From the NCBI GenBank assembly GCA_002399285.1, contig DHDI01000002.1, forward strand, positions 126,417-190,416: a stretch of DNA of 64,000 nucleotides, read 5' to 3'. The notes under the pieces are model-generated. The model was not told the origin of the DNA and did no database searches. It was given only the letters and a program-made list of their open reading frames with translations. Position 1 is the stretch's first letter. Each line of letters opens with the position of its first letter. The position numbers and the translations under genes are program-made. Shown in pieces: positions 1 to 7,502 of the stretch. This stretch comes from Thermoanaerobacterales bacterium UBA4880 (GTDB lineage Bacteria > Bacillota > Thermoanaerobacteria > Thermoanaerobacterales > UBA4877).

Positions 1-603
1 GCAATTATCATCAAGAAAATATACAAGGCAATGCTGAATAATTTGCATAGCAATTGTGTCAATATGTTTGGGCACATAATTTTTATATTCAGATAAATAT
101 GTGTTAAGAGTTATACTCGTTGAAATGTCACCAATGTCTTTACACTCGACCAATGTATCTTCAATGTACGGATTAGCTAACGAAAATACAAATTCTCGCT
201 TAATAAAAGTACCTTTATCTTTGAATATACTAGAAATACAAACAGAGCTAAATGCTTTGAACCAAGAGAAACGCCCCACCCCTTTACCACCTATACTAGC
301 TTTATATGTTGAATCTGACTCAAGAAAAGATTTCATATTTTGTTCGTTGAAACCAATACCGCTATCAATTATTATAAAACCATCAATTGGAGAAAGTTCC
401 TCACCGTTTAGCAATGTCATTTGACGGGAACGTATCACCTCAATTGTAATTTCCCCATTTTTGAATGATTCATCAGCTAACTTTCTTTCCTTAATAGCAT
501 GTATAGAATTAACCACTGCTTCGTAGAGAGGAATTAATGGACGATTTTTAGGCAAAGAGAAATTTCTTACTCTGCCTTCAAGATTTATCGAATATGGCTG
601 CAT
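1..603 (-). CDS. GHKL-fold ATPase (HATPase_c_3-like), N-terminal part, runs off the left edge
   Basis: An uninterrupted frame of 201 codons begins at an ATG at 603, preceded by AAGGAAGG, and continues past position 1. The Bergerat ATP-binding motifs are present: N box with E28 and N32 (YEAVVNSIHA), a DxGxG box at D80 (IIDSGIGF), and a glycine-rich lid GGKGVGR at residues 105-111. Hsp90, MutL, gyrase B and histidine kinases share this fold. The N-terminal position of the domain and absence of a kinase dimerisation domain suggest a stand-alone ATP-binding protein of the kind often found among phage-defence or conversion genes. It lies between the lysis genes and the prophage end, a usual site for such cargo. 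The C-terminal effector part is not visible, so the function is open. Confidence 0.8.
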   Translation of the reverse strand, partial: MQPYSINLEGRVRNFSLPKNRPLIPLYEAVVNSIHAIKERKLADESFKNGEITIEVIRSRQMTLLNGEELSPIDGFIIIDSGIGFNEQNMKSFLESDSTYKASIGGKGVGRFSWFKAFSSVCISSIFKDKGTFIKREFVFSLANPYIEDTLVECKDIGDISTSITLNTYLSEYKNYVPKHIDTIAMQIIQHCLVYFLDDNC

Positions 604-776
604 TGAATCATTCCTTCCTTTATATTACTAATTATACCATTCTATTTATATCATAACAATCCAAGAAATAATTCTATATTTTGTAGATTAAATCGTTAAT
701 GCGCCCTAAGTTTTAATCCCGGATGACATTTTACATCCAAATTTATGGCCGGGAGAATAACCCCGGCCAATATAGT
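604..776. other. Short intergenic stretch
   Basis: AT-rich spacer between the holin stop and the start of the GHKL gene. It must hold the promoter of that gene, but I see no clear -35/-10 pair and no open frame of note. Confidence 0.4.
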
Positions 777-1082
777 TCACTCTGCAGCTTTCCCCTGTGC
801 AATATTTAATTCCTTTACTGCCGCCTCAATCAATACGTCAAGATCGTCCATCGTAATTTTTATACCTTTACTCGTCAGGAAGTCTATTACATACTGCTTT
901 TTGTCCTTGCCCTGGCCCTTCTCATTGTATATCATCTCGGCAGCCTGTACCGCTACCGTGACCCAGAAGTATATATTGTCTCTCTGTTCTTTAGTTGTCT
1001 TTGCCTTAAACCATGGTATCAACATATATGTTACAATTGCACCTAAAATAGGGATTATTACCTTAGCTATTATATCTATCAT
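777..1082 (-). CDS. Phage holin, LL-H-like
   Basis: A protein of 101 aa with one N-terminal hydrophobic segment (about residues 4-25) followed by a charged helix-rich tail ending in an Ala/Glu/Lys stretch. This layout and the central motif around VAVQAAE and YVIDFL resemble the LL-H family of holins from Gram-positive phages. Its role would be to permeabilise the membrane so that the adjacent amidase reaches the peptidoglycan. The gene overlaps the upstream small membrane protein by four bases, pointing to translational coupling in the lysis operon. Confidence 0.75.
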   Translation of the reverse strand: MIDIIAKVIIPILGAIVTYMLIPWFKAKTTKEQRDNIYFWVTVAVQAAEMIYNEKGQGKDKKQYVIDFLTSKGIKITMDDLDVLIEAAVKELNIAQGKAAE

Positions 1083-1288
1083 TTTTTATCATCCTTTCTT
1101 ATTTTTACTTGCTTAATCCTCGCGAGATTCCACAATTCAGTTGTGGTGAAAGCAAACCAGCTGCCTATAAGGACCTGCGGCTCGCTGCCGTCTGTCTTGA
1201 GGAATACATAAAAAACAGCGCCCGTAAATACCACATTGAGCGCTATCACAAAAACGATTATGAATTTAGAAAACAAACCCTTGCCCAA
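1079..1288 (-). CDS. Small phage membrane protein in the lysis cassette
   Basis: A protein of 69 aa with two hydrophobic stretches (about residues 7-30 and 38-50) and a basic C-terminus ending KKDDKK-like. It lies between the endolysin and the LL-H-like holin and overlaps the latter, so it probably acts in lysis as a second holin or holin modulator. No family is recognised with confidence. Confidence 0.6.
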   Translation of the reverse strand: MGKGLFSKFIIVFVIALNVVFTGAVFYVFLKTDGSEPQVLIGSWFAFTTTELWNLARIKQVKIRKDDKK

Positions 1289-1290
1289 AA

Positions 1291-2001
1291 TTATTTACCC
1301 CCTTTCAGGCGTTGCAGTATGACGGCTAATTCCTCCCGGGTGACCGGATCCTGTGGTCTGGTGCCATCCAAATACTCCTGCTTTAAACACCATTCCCATG
1401 CCTCTTTCGCCCAAGCACTGGGTGTATTGTTTGTCTTGCTTGCCATCGGTTTTACTCCCTCCTTCAAATTATTTACGTCAATCTTGAACTGCTTCCATCC
1501 GTCTGCTGCGCTGGTGAAACCAAAGTGTTTGGCTATTGCATCGTCTACGAAAAACCTCGGGCAATCTTTACCCGTAATATCATAATGTCTCCACAATTGA
1601 TTAATTGTCCATCCATAACGTTTTAGTATATCTGCAGCTAACTGAACAGTATTCTGATAGGTTTTAGTAAAGTCACCATCCACATTTACACACATTTCGA
1701 TACCGATTGTACAATTATTAGGATAAGAACTAAGTTGCTGTAATGCTTCCTTTTTGTACATTTTAGCACCTACGTGATAGGCCATCTCATTCTCCGGGAG
1801 ACATTGAACAATTTCTGTATCGTCCGCGACATAATGAGCGCTGACGGCTTGGCCGGAGTCATTAAAATAATTCCGGTTATTGATCGCCTTTGCACCCTTC
1901 TTTTGGTTGGCCGTCCAATGAATGACTAACCCCTTTGGCGTTATTTTTGTACCCGGCCTGCTTCTTGCTGTAGTATCTAAATACTCTTTTCTGATATTCA
2001 T
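1291..2001 (-). CDS. N-acetylmuramoyl-L-alanine amidase endolysin (Amidase_2) with C-terminal SLH-like segment
   Basis: This 236 aa protein would cut the bond between N-acetylmuramic acid and L-alanine in peptidoglycan at the end of the lytic cycle. The Amidase_2/PGRP domain covers about residues 15-160: first zinc ligand H28 in VIHWTA, the conserved AHYVAD strand, and the late WRHYD...GKDCPRFF block carrying the second His and the Cys ligand. A linker follows, then about 40 residues (SAWAKEAWEWCLKQ, then DGTRPQDPVTREELAVIL) that resemble an S-layer-homology-like repeat common at the end of clostridial phage amidases and probably bind the cell wall. There is no signal peptide, consistent with export through the holin. 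Confidence 0.92.
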   Translation of the reverse strand: MNIRKEYLDTTARSRPGTKITPKGLVIHWTANQKKGAKAINNRNYFNDSGQAVSAHYVADDTEIVQCLPENEMAYHVGAKMYKKEALQQLSSYPNNCTIGIEMCVNVDGDFTKTYQNTVQLAADILKRYGWTINQLWRHYDITGKDCPRFFVDDAIAKHFGFTSAADGWKQFKIDVNNLKEGVKPMASKTNNTPSAWAKEAWEWCLKQEYLDGTRPQDPVTREELAVILQRLKGGK

Positions 2002-2016
2002 TATATCGCCTCTTTT

Positions 2017-2289
2017 CTATTTGAAGTAATTGAGTAATAAAAAAAGAGTACTTACGGCTGCCACGATGTAGCCAATGTACTCTTTCCTGTTGCTCTTATT
2101 CTCTTCTACCGCTGTCTCGCATCCTCCGATGCGCTTGCTTATATCATTTACGCTTGCCCGCAGCCCGTTGTAATCCCGAATGAGGGTCTTGGTCTCCTTC
2201 ATCTCAATTCGGAGATTACTTATGTCCTCGGATAGATCCTCGATCTTTTCGAAGAGTTCCTTATTGTTGTACCATTGCTCCTCTTCCAT
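2017..2289 (-). CDS. XhlA-like phage lysis-associated membrane protein
   Basis: About 90 aa from the ATG at 2289, which has GGAGG six bases upstream; a longer frame exists but lacks a good site. The body is a charged coiled coil (about residues 5-65) followed by a single C-terminal membrane span and a short basic end. This matches XhlA/hemolysin-XhlA family proteins, which sit beside holin and amidase in PBSX-type phages and help release the endolysin. It is the first gene of the lysis cluster. Confidence 0.8.
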   Translation of the reverse strand: MEEEQWYNNKELFEKIEDLSEDISNLRIEMKETKTLIRDYNGLRASVNDISKRIGGCETAVEENKSNRKEYIGYIVAAVSTLFLLLNYFK

Positions 2290-2388
2290 TCGTCCGCCTC
2301 CCAAATAAAAAAGGCGCCCTATTGAGTGCCTTTGCAAAATTTATTTTTTTTATGTTTACTTTGAGTTCTCTTATGGTATAATATTGAT

Positions 2389-2474
2389 AAAGGTAATCGG
2401 CACCACAAATGTGGTTGCCCAAAGTCGTTATAAAGTAATAACTACTCTGGTTCTGGCAGGGTAGTTATTTTTTT
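2389..2474 (+). ncRNA. Antisense RNA antitoxin of a type I toxin-antitoxin pair
   Basis: On the plus strand an extended -10 (TGG then TATAAT at 2377-2382) with TTTACT 16 bases upstream is followed about 60 bases later by a strong terminator: AATAACTAC (2437-2445) pairs with GTAGTTATT (2461-2469), then a T run. The predicted RNA of about 85 nt converges on the toxin gene on the other strand and overlaps its 3' end. It contains a near-perfect hairpin (ACCAC-AAAT-GTGGT) whose GGCACCACA arm is nearly complementary to TGTGGTTGCC in the toxin leader. This is the arrangement of Fst/TxpA-type systems. Confidence 0.7.
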
Positions 2475-2551
2475 CTGGGAAAACCCAGAATTGCTATGAC
2501 TAGCATCCCGAAAGCTATCATTAAAGATAATGTTTCGTATGTATTCATCAT
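2465..2551 (-). CDS. Putative holin-like toxin (Hol_Tox family, type I toxin)
   Basis: A peptide of 28 aa, too short for ordinary gene callers, starting MMNTYETLSLMIAFGM and ending in a basic RKK. The N-terminal TYExLSLMIAF motif and a single membrane helix are typical of the small holin-like toxin family of Firmicutes. The start at 2551 follows GGGAGG, and that site lies in a predicted stem (TTCCC-GCAA-GGGA) which would hide it. A promoter is visible upstream (TTGTAC, 17 bases, TAAAAT at 2612-2617), overlapping the end of the radical-SAM gene. The convergent antisense RNA covers its 3' end. It probably stabilises the prophage or acts at lysis. Confidence 0.75.
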   Translation of the reverse strand: MMNTYETLSLMIAFGMLVIAILGFPRKK

Positions 2552-2626
2552 ATGCATCCACCTCCCTTGCGGGAAAGTGGCAACCACACCTGCGACCGAT
2601 TACCTAAGTTTATTTTACATCATTGG

Positions 2627-3517
2627 CTAAGGCTGTACAAGATTTAATCTTCTCTGATGATTGTCATAGACTGTCTTCCGAATGTAGTATATCATCTCCG
2701 ACGTTTTAGTTTTCTCTCCACATTTCTGTATATTATAAATATTGTTTGTGTCTGTAACGTCATTCCCGCTTCGCCCGTAGCTCTCGCCAATGGTTTTTCC
2801 TGTCTCGGGATCTCTAATGTAGGTTCTAACGTCACTATAGGGTTTAAGCCATTCCAATACTCCTACATGAAGCCCTTTATAGGTACCGTCGGCTATTCGT
2901 TGTGAAACAATATCTAATTCTTTGATAAACCTATCACAATATGCTTCATCTATTTGCATAGTGGTCTCTACCGTACCTATATCAATATATCTAATCCCAT
3001 TCCGATATAAATGGTCTATACTGTCGCTCAAATAGGCTATATTATACGGATGGGACACTATATGGATTGACGCTTCAACACCGAATCCCCGCAAATAAGC
3101 TATATTTTTCATCACGGTTTCATAGGTGTTTTTTCTGCTTTCCTTGAATACCCGCAGTTGGTTAGCATGCAAATGCCCATCCATGCTTGCAGCAAAGGAT
3201 ATTTTCTTATTTTTGCTTAAATAATTCACTATTTTTTCCGTCATAATAGTACCGTTAGTTGTGATACAATAGGATGGTACATTTATATCGGGGATAGATT
3301 CTAAATACTCGTATGACTGTCTGACATAATTCCATGCTAAAAGCGGTTCACCACCTAAAAATTCTATGGCAAACTCATTGCTTGTACGGTATTTTACAAT
3401 GTTGTCTATGAAGCCTTTTATTTCTTCCCATGTGTATTGGGACGTCTTATCCTTTTCATAACAATATAGGCAGTCACAATTACACTGTTTAGTTACGTGA
3501 ATTACATATGTTTCCAT
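2627..3517 (-). CDS. Radical SAM enzyme, second maturase of the Cys-rich cassette
   Basis: A protein of 296 aa. The radical-SAM signature CxxxCxxC is at C12, C16 and C19; the GGEPLL motif follows at about 55-60, and the CITTNGT and SMDG strands mark the rest of the partial TIM barrel. The C-terminal part is short and has only one clear cysteine (about residue 265), so a full SPASM domain is absent, unlike in the partner enzyme. Its ATG overlaps the stop of the Cys-rich gene (TAATG), so the two are translationally coupled. This argues strongly that the Cys-rich protein is its substrate. The chemistry (thioether, C-C or other crosslink) cannot be read from the sequence. Confidence 0.85.
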   Translation of the reverse strand: METYVIHVTKQCNCDCLYCYEKDKTSQYTWEEIKGFIDNIVKYRTSNEFAIEFLGGEPLLAWNYVRQSYEYLESIPDINVPSYCITTNGTIMTEKIVNYLSKNKKISFAASMDGHLHANQLRVFKESRKNTYETVMKNIAYLRGFGVEASIHIVSHPYNIAYLSDSIDHLYRNGIRYIDIGTVETTMQIDEAYCDRFIKELDIVSQRIADGTYKGLHVGVLEWLKPYSDVRTYIRDPETGKTIGESYGRSGNDVTDTNNIYNIQKCGEKTKTSEMIYYIRKTVYDNHQRRLNLVQP

Positions 3518-4233
3518 TAGACAAACCTCTTTTCTGTATTACACGCGCAACGCCCGTTACATTGGCAAGCTCCCGATGCCGTCCTGCTTTCGCAGTCACA
3601 AAAACCGGAACCTGACGCCCTGACGTTACAACTACACACGCTTTCAGCAGTTCTATTTTGGCACGTACATGTAGCATTTAAATTACAAGTACAAATAGGA
3701 GCGTATACATCTTCGCAGATACAACTCTCTGTTCTACTATAACACTGACAGTCCTCTTCTCCATTTTTAGTACGCATTTGGCATTGACAAGTATCGTAAT
3801 CGCAACCACAAACATCATGTCCAGTTCTATTTTGGCACGTACATGTAGCATTTAAATTACAAGTACAAATAGGATTTGATGTCCTACTTACGCAATCACA
3901 GCTCCCTGTCCGGTCATCGCAGCTGCATGAGTTTCCCCCTGTCCGGCTCGTACAATATCCGGTTGTATTTGTCACACTGTCACATGAACAACCCTTGATA
4001 TTTAGAGCATTGATATCCCCCAGTGATAGGCTGTAGTTACCTACATTTTGATGTCCGGTACACGTGATACCGCTGTAACTCCCGGAACCGCTACCCGGAG
4101 CAGCCCCGCTTCGAACGGCCATCATATTATCTACAAGAGATTTTAAATCTGCCAATTGAGTGTATGCTGGGGTTATAGTGTACCCGCCTTTGGAAATTAA
4201 TGTGTCTTTTAATTCTCTAAGGCTCAATCCCAT
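3517..4233 (-). CDS. Cys-rich CxC-repeat protein, probable radical-SAM substrate, in the tail-fibre position
   Basis: A protein of 238 aa with two parts. Residues 1-80 hold one Cys (C58) and look like a leader or attachment region with a Gly/Ser hinge at 42-55. Residues 82-232 hold 31 of the 32 cysteines as fifteen C-x-C units spaced by short polar loops; eight loops carry xRT after a Cys unit (CQNRT, CDDRT, CVSRT, CESRT). A 15-residue block, CTCNLNATCTCQNRT, occurs twice exactly. The gene lies between two radical-SAM genes, 15 bases after one and overlapping the other. The pattern resembles ranthipeptide or Cys-repeat RiPP precursors, but it is much longer and lies where a tail-fibre gene is expected. 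I do not recognise a described family. Real-gene status is strong; the function is inferred. Confidence 0.85.
   Translation of the reverse strand: MGLSLRELKDTLISKGGYTITPAYTQLADLKSLVDNMMAVRSGAAPGSGSGSYSGITCTGHQNVGNYSLSLGDINALNIKGCSCDSVTNTTGYCTSRTGGNSCSCDDRTGSCDCVSRTSNPICTCNLNATCTCQNRTGHDVCGCDYDTCQCQMRTKNGEEDCQCYSRTESCICEDVYAPICTCNLNATCTCQNRTAESVCSCNVRASGSGFCDCESRTASGACQCNGRCACNTEKRFV
3648..3700. repeat. 53-bp exact direct repeat, copy 1
   Basis: Identical to 3822-3874 over 53 bases. It encodes the duplicated CTCNLNATCTCQNRT block. Because synonymous positions are also identical, the duplication or a gene-conversion event is recent. Confidence 0.95.
3822..3874. repeat. 53-bp exact direct repeat, copy 2
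   Basis: Second copy of the 53-base repeat inside the Cys-rich gene, 174 bases from the first (58 codons, in frame). Confidence 0.95.
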
Positions 4234-4248
4234 ATTCTCACCTCCTGA

Positions 4249-5553
4249 CTAAAGCAGCTTTTTCAAAAGTACCGCTTGCTCTTTTTCTATTAAATCAACT
4301 TTATCTAAAATTAGCTTAAGTGCCATGGCTATAGTCTCCTTATCTTCATTAGTACTCTGTTCATTATCCCGGCAATCACATAAGCAATTAAGATTATTGG
4401 GATTATTCCCCGGCGTACAATTATTTTTATCATTCTTTAACAGGCCCATTTTCTTAACTTCCTCCCTCGTTTTGAGCTGTATTTCACGTTCGATCTTTGA
4501 CATTTTACACCTTATACCTCCGCAGTCGACCACGCTCAATATACTGCCGTTTTGTTCCCAGTTCTCGGCTATACAACGGTAACAATGATATGCATCACAG
4601 TTCGGGTCTTTCTTGGCACAGGATAAATCATCCATGCCATAATTCATAAAGATTGCCCGTCTTTGGTCGTCTATGCCTTCCCATATATTGCCTATCTTTG
4701 TATGATGCTCCGGATCATTAAAATAGAATTGATGGCAGGGGTAGATATCGCCTTTGGCAGTAATGGTAACAAAAAACTTCCCGGCTCCACATGGGGAAGA
4801 AGGAAAGGCATCATAATCCAGGCATCTATTTATCGGCGCATAGTTGTATATCTCTTGCAAATTGTTTTCTTTCTTTACCCGGTCTAACACATAATCCGCT
4901 ATCTTCTGAAGCTGTCCACGATATACCTCGTCGTCGCCCTCTTCCCATGTCTCCGAATGAATAGGCATAAACCAAAGTATAGGAACGTCCCATTTCTCCC
5001 GAAAATAGATGTAGCTTTCATACATGTATGGGAGAGTGTCGTGATTATAGCAGCCATGAATAGAAAGAGCGGTTATATGATCCTTGAAAATATCCTTCCA
5101 AACAGGTACATTCTTTTCTGCCATGGCAAAAGAGCCCTGACCGGTCTTTGTCACTCTAAATTCGTTCTGAACCCGTTCTATGCCGTCTATAGAGAGCTGA
5201 ACATTTAGATGCGCTTTTTCTTTATAGGTCTCTATAACTTCTCTTATCCTATCTGTCATTATTGTTGCATTTGTAACCATGCTTGCTGTAAAGCGTATAT
5301 TATATTTTTCGGACAGCTCTACGCCATATTTTAATATTTCTTCTACCACGTCCACGTTAAGTAGAGGCTCACCGCCAAATATCATAACATCAAATGAGTC
5401 CTGCTTTTCCTTTACCGCATTCTCACATAGGTATTCAAGCCCTTTTCTTGCTATCTCCTTTGTCATATAGTTCTTGTTATGTTTCTCGAAACAGTATTTA
5501 CAAGCTAGATTACAATCCTCTGTTACTAAAAAACTTGCAGCATTTGGTAACAT
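4249..5553 (-). CDS. Radical SAM/SPASM peptide maturase with Cys-bearing C-terminal tail
   Basis: A protein of 434 aa. The radical-SAM cluster motif is C14xxxC18xxC21 (CNLACKYC), followed by FGGEPLL at about 60, VTNAT and LSIDG. A SPASM region follows at about 255-345 (CGAGKFFVTITAKGDIYPC, then CxxxxxCxxxxCYRC and later cysteines), expected to bind one or two auxiliary Fe-S clusters as in anSME and RiPP maturases. After a charged linker, the tail has C-L-C-D-C at 390-394, resembling the substrate repeats, and then a coiled-coil-like end of about 30 residues. The gene ends 15 bases before the Cys-rich gene and starts 13 bases after the small tail protein, so it is part of the tail operon. Confidence 0.88.
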   Translation of the reverse strand: MLPNAASFLVTEDCNLACKYCFEKHNKNYMTKEIARKGLEYLCENAVKEKQDSFDVMIFGGEPLLNVDVVEEILKYGVELSEKYNIRFTASMVTNATIMTDRIREVIETYKEKAHLNVQLSIDGIERVQNEFRVTKTGQGSFAMAEKNVPVWKDIFKDHITALSIHGCYNHDTLPYMYESYIYFREKWDVPILWFMPIHSETWEEGDDEVYRGQLQKIADYVLDRVKKENNLQEIYNYAPINRCLDYDAFPSSPCGAGKFFVTITAKGDIYPCHQFYFNDPEHHTKIGNIWEGIDDQRRAIFMNYGMDDLSCAKKDPNCDAYHCYRCIAENWEQNGSILSVVDCGGIRCKMSKIEREIQLKTREEVKKMGLLKNDKNNCTPGNNPNNLNCLCDCRDNEQSTNEDKETIAMALKLILDKVDLIEKEQAVLLKKLL

Positions 5554-5566
5554 ATTTTACCTCCTC

Positions 5567-5929
5567 CTATTTTATGGCCGTCCAATTCATTACTCCCGTG
5601 AAGCTTCCACTATTTCCCACATATATATTGGTCGCGTTGGCCCTAATCCAGACCTCGCCAAGATACCCTTCAGGGTCAGATATTGGCACAGCGAATACCG
5701 ATGTAGGCACTGCGCCTAAGCCGTGGGGAATAGTGACTTCATTCCCGTTGCCTGCAAAAATACTTGTACCCTTGGCGATATTATTCACGGCGGCGTCAGC
5801 TTTGTCCTGTGCAGCCTTGACCGCGGCGTCAATGATCAGGTTATCGTCAACAAAGTCCTGCCTTTTGACGTATTCGTTGCCTTCCCATTGATTTAGGCTC
5901 AGATTGGGGGTTTTATTCTCACTTGGCAT
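5567..5929 (-). CDS. Short phage tail appendage protein
   Basis: A protein of 120 aa overlapping the YmfQ-like gene by one base. The N-terminal half is polar and helical with an Asn/Gln/Trp motif (LSLNQWEG) typical of phage tail-fibre N-termini that dock on the baseplate. The C-terminal half is a beta-rich segment with PHGLGAVP and a terminal NWTAIK. It is far shorter than ordinary fibres, which suggests that the distal fibre has been lost or replaced, possibly by the Cys-rich cassette directly downstream. Confidence 0.65.
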   Translation of the reverse strand: MPSENKTPNLSLNQWEGNEYVKRQDFVDDNLIIDAAVKAAQDKADAAVNNIAKGTSIFAGNGNEVTIPHGLGAVPTSVFAVPISDPEGYLGEVWIRANATNIYVGNSGSFTGVMNWTAIK

Positions 5930-6480
5930 TATACCGCCTCCTTATACACTTCAAGTTCGTCCCATGTCATATTGAGCGCATCCCATTCATCCCAGGTATG
6001 GTTATAGCTGTTGAACTCATCCCAAGTAATATACGTGTACTCAAATGTAAAGGCAAGATGCGCCGGCTTAATTTCTTCAATAGTTGCCGTCAGATCCTTC
6101 ATGTTATTGGGAATTCCTCGAACCCCCATAAATTTTACAACGAAGCTATAGTCATCAAAGTTTTCTGCAATCTCCACTTCACCATTGGAATAGGATGCTG
6201 CCATATCGGTCATCATTTTCTTGGTTACCGTTCCAACACCTTTTGCTCTGGCTTTGATACGTTCTCTGCGGAATGTATCAGATTTTGTTACATCCGTTTG
6301 TAGACCGTACATTGTTTCATATCGCGGTAGAAGATCTGTTGCCGTATTTATGAAACATTGGTCTATAGTATTGTCAAAATCCTCCCGTAAATCATCTATA
6401 TCAACAGTCAAGACCCCTTGCAGCTTCTTCATTGTGCTGTTTTCTTCATACATCGGAGGTAACATATTTATAAGCTCCAT
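5929..6480 (-). CDS. Phage tail protein, YmfQ/DUF2313 family
   Basis: A protein of 183 aa. The N-terminal MLPPMYEENS...MKKLQ start, a DLREDFDN helix and the LLPRYETMYGL motif are typical of YmfQ-like proteins (functional counterpart of P2 gpI). They lie after baseplate J and link the baseplate to the tail fibres. The tail end has a Trp repeat (WDEFNSYNHTWDEWDALNMT) often seen just before fibre genes. It starts two bases after the baseplate J stop. Confidence 0.88.
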   Translation of the reverse strand: MELINMLPPMYEENSTMKKLQGVLTVDIDDLREDFDNTIDQCFINTATDLLPRYETMYGLQTDVTKSDTFRRERIKARAKGVGTVTKKMMTDMAASYSNGEVEIAENFDDYSFVVKFMGVRGIPNNMKDLTATIEEIKPAHLAFTFEYTYITWDEFNSYNHTWDEWDALNMTWDELEVYKEAV

Positions 6481-6482
6481 AC

Positions 6483-7502
6483 TTACGCCTCCTCGAGTAT
6501 AATTTTGCCAAGTATCGGCATTTCATTGTCGCCTATTACTACGTTTACTTTTCCACCGTCTACAAGTAATCCACTATAATCCTGTACTCCCGGTGTTTCA
6601 AGCAACAGGCTACCTATCTTTGCGTAACTCGCAGTGTAGGTCACAAATATCAGTTTCTTGAAATAGGCTGCGACTGCATCATTGAATGCGCTTTGGACAT
6701 CTTCAAAATGAGTAGATCCGTCTAAAACAACCGTAGCAGAAATATCAATGATTTTTTGCGCTGGGCTTTCAACGGTCACATCTGCGCCTATAGGCCGCAC
6801 TGATTCTATATAATCTTTTACAAGAGGGACTAGGCTATCATCTATTTCCATATTGTTGTTGATTATTAGCACTTTGACAGTACCATTACCGCTCCAAAGT
6901 GGGAATATCTTGGCATCGCCTACGCCGGGCACGTTAAGCGCCCACTCCCGATAATTGAAAGTGTTGCCGCTGGTAGAAGGCTTTTGCAGATATGCGTAAA
7001 ACCTTGACCGGAGATTATCATCCGATTCCCGGTCCTGCCCGCTGACGATTATATCAGTCAACGTAGCGGTTACACCGGATATGTTGTCGATGTTTTCGAG
7101 GGTGCCGGTGTAGGCGTTACCTATCTCGCCATATTGCATACATTCAGCTTTATAGGTGTTAGTTGATGTATTCTCTATGACAATGTATGATGTGTCATTT
7201 ATACCCCATCTACTGCCTATCGGTATGTTTCCTGTTGTGACTATCTTTCTTACTGCCTTAATAGCTGGCTTTCTCGTTAGACCATAATCAGCTACCACAC
7301 GGTCAAGGTACTCGCCTATTGCTGTATCACCTGAAACGAGGTCTATAAAATTATTTAAATCGAAATATGTTTGTGCCAATTGATAGGCACAGGGAGCTAA
7401 AGCGTCATATATGACAGAACCCTCTCTTTTATCCACATCGTCGCTGACTTTACTAAGCATATCATTTAATATGTTCTCATAAGTCATGTTCTCAAACATC
7501 AT
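6483..7502 (-). CDS. Baseplate J/gp47 family protein
   Basis: A protein of 339 aa forming the wedge of the contractile-tail baseplate. It shows the family pattern: an N-terminal helical segment (MLSKVSDDVDKREGSVIY), the YLDRVVADYGLTRKPA motif, beta domains, and SDDNLRSRF near the middle. PBSX XkdT is the reference. Its start overlaps the XkdS-like stop by four bases. Confidence 0.93.
   Translation of the reverse strand: MMFENMTYENILNDMLSKVSDDVDKREGSVIYDALAPCAYQLAQTYFDLNNFIDLVSGDTAIGEYLDRVVADYGLTRKPAIKAVRKIVTTGNIPIGSRWGINDTSYIVIENTSTNTYKAECMQYGEIGNAYTGTLENIDNISGVTATLTDIIVSGQDRESDDNLRSRFYAYLQKPSTSGNTFNYREWALNVPGVGDAKIFPLWSGNGTVKVLIINNNMEIDDSLVPLVKDYIESVRPIGADVTVESPAQKIIDISATVVLDGSTHFEDVQSAFNDAVAAYFKKLIFVTYTASYAKIGSLLLETPGVQDYSGLLVDGGKVNVVIGDNEMPILGKIILEEA

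Noticed and set aside
1..600. Left attachment site (attL)
   Set aside because: The stretch is occupied by an open GHKL gene and has no cotJC sequence, so the left end must lie outside the window.
2305..2335. Possible terminator upstream of the XhlA gene
   Set aside because: The stem is only about six pairs, and termination there would cut the lysis genes from the tail transcript; support is too weak to list.
3489..3677. Second frame inside the Cys-rich gene
   Set aside because: Antiparallel or shifted reading of the repeats; the main frame fits both neighbours and carries the regular pattern.
3517..4233. Cys-rich protein as a metallothionein or EGF-like adhesin
   Set aside because: Metallothioneins are much shorter and EGF units have a different Cys spacing. 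The two adjacent radical-SAM genes favour a modified substrate, though metal binding is not excluded.
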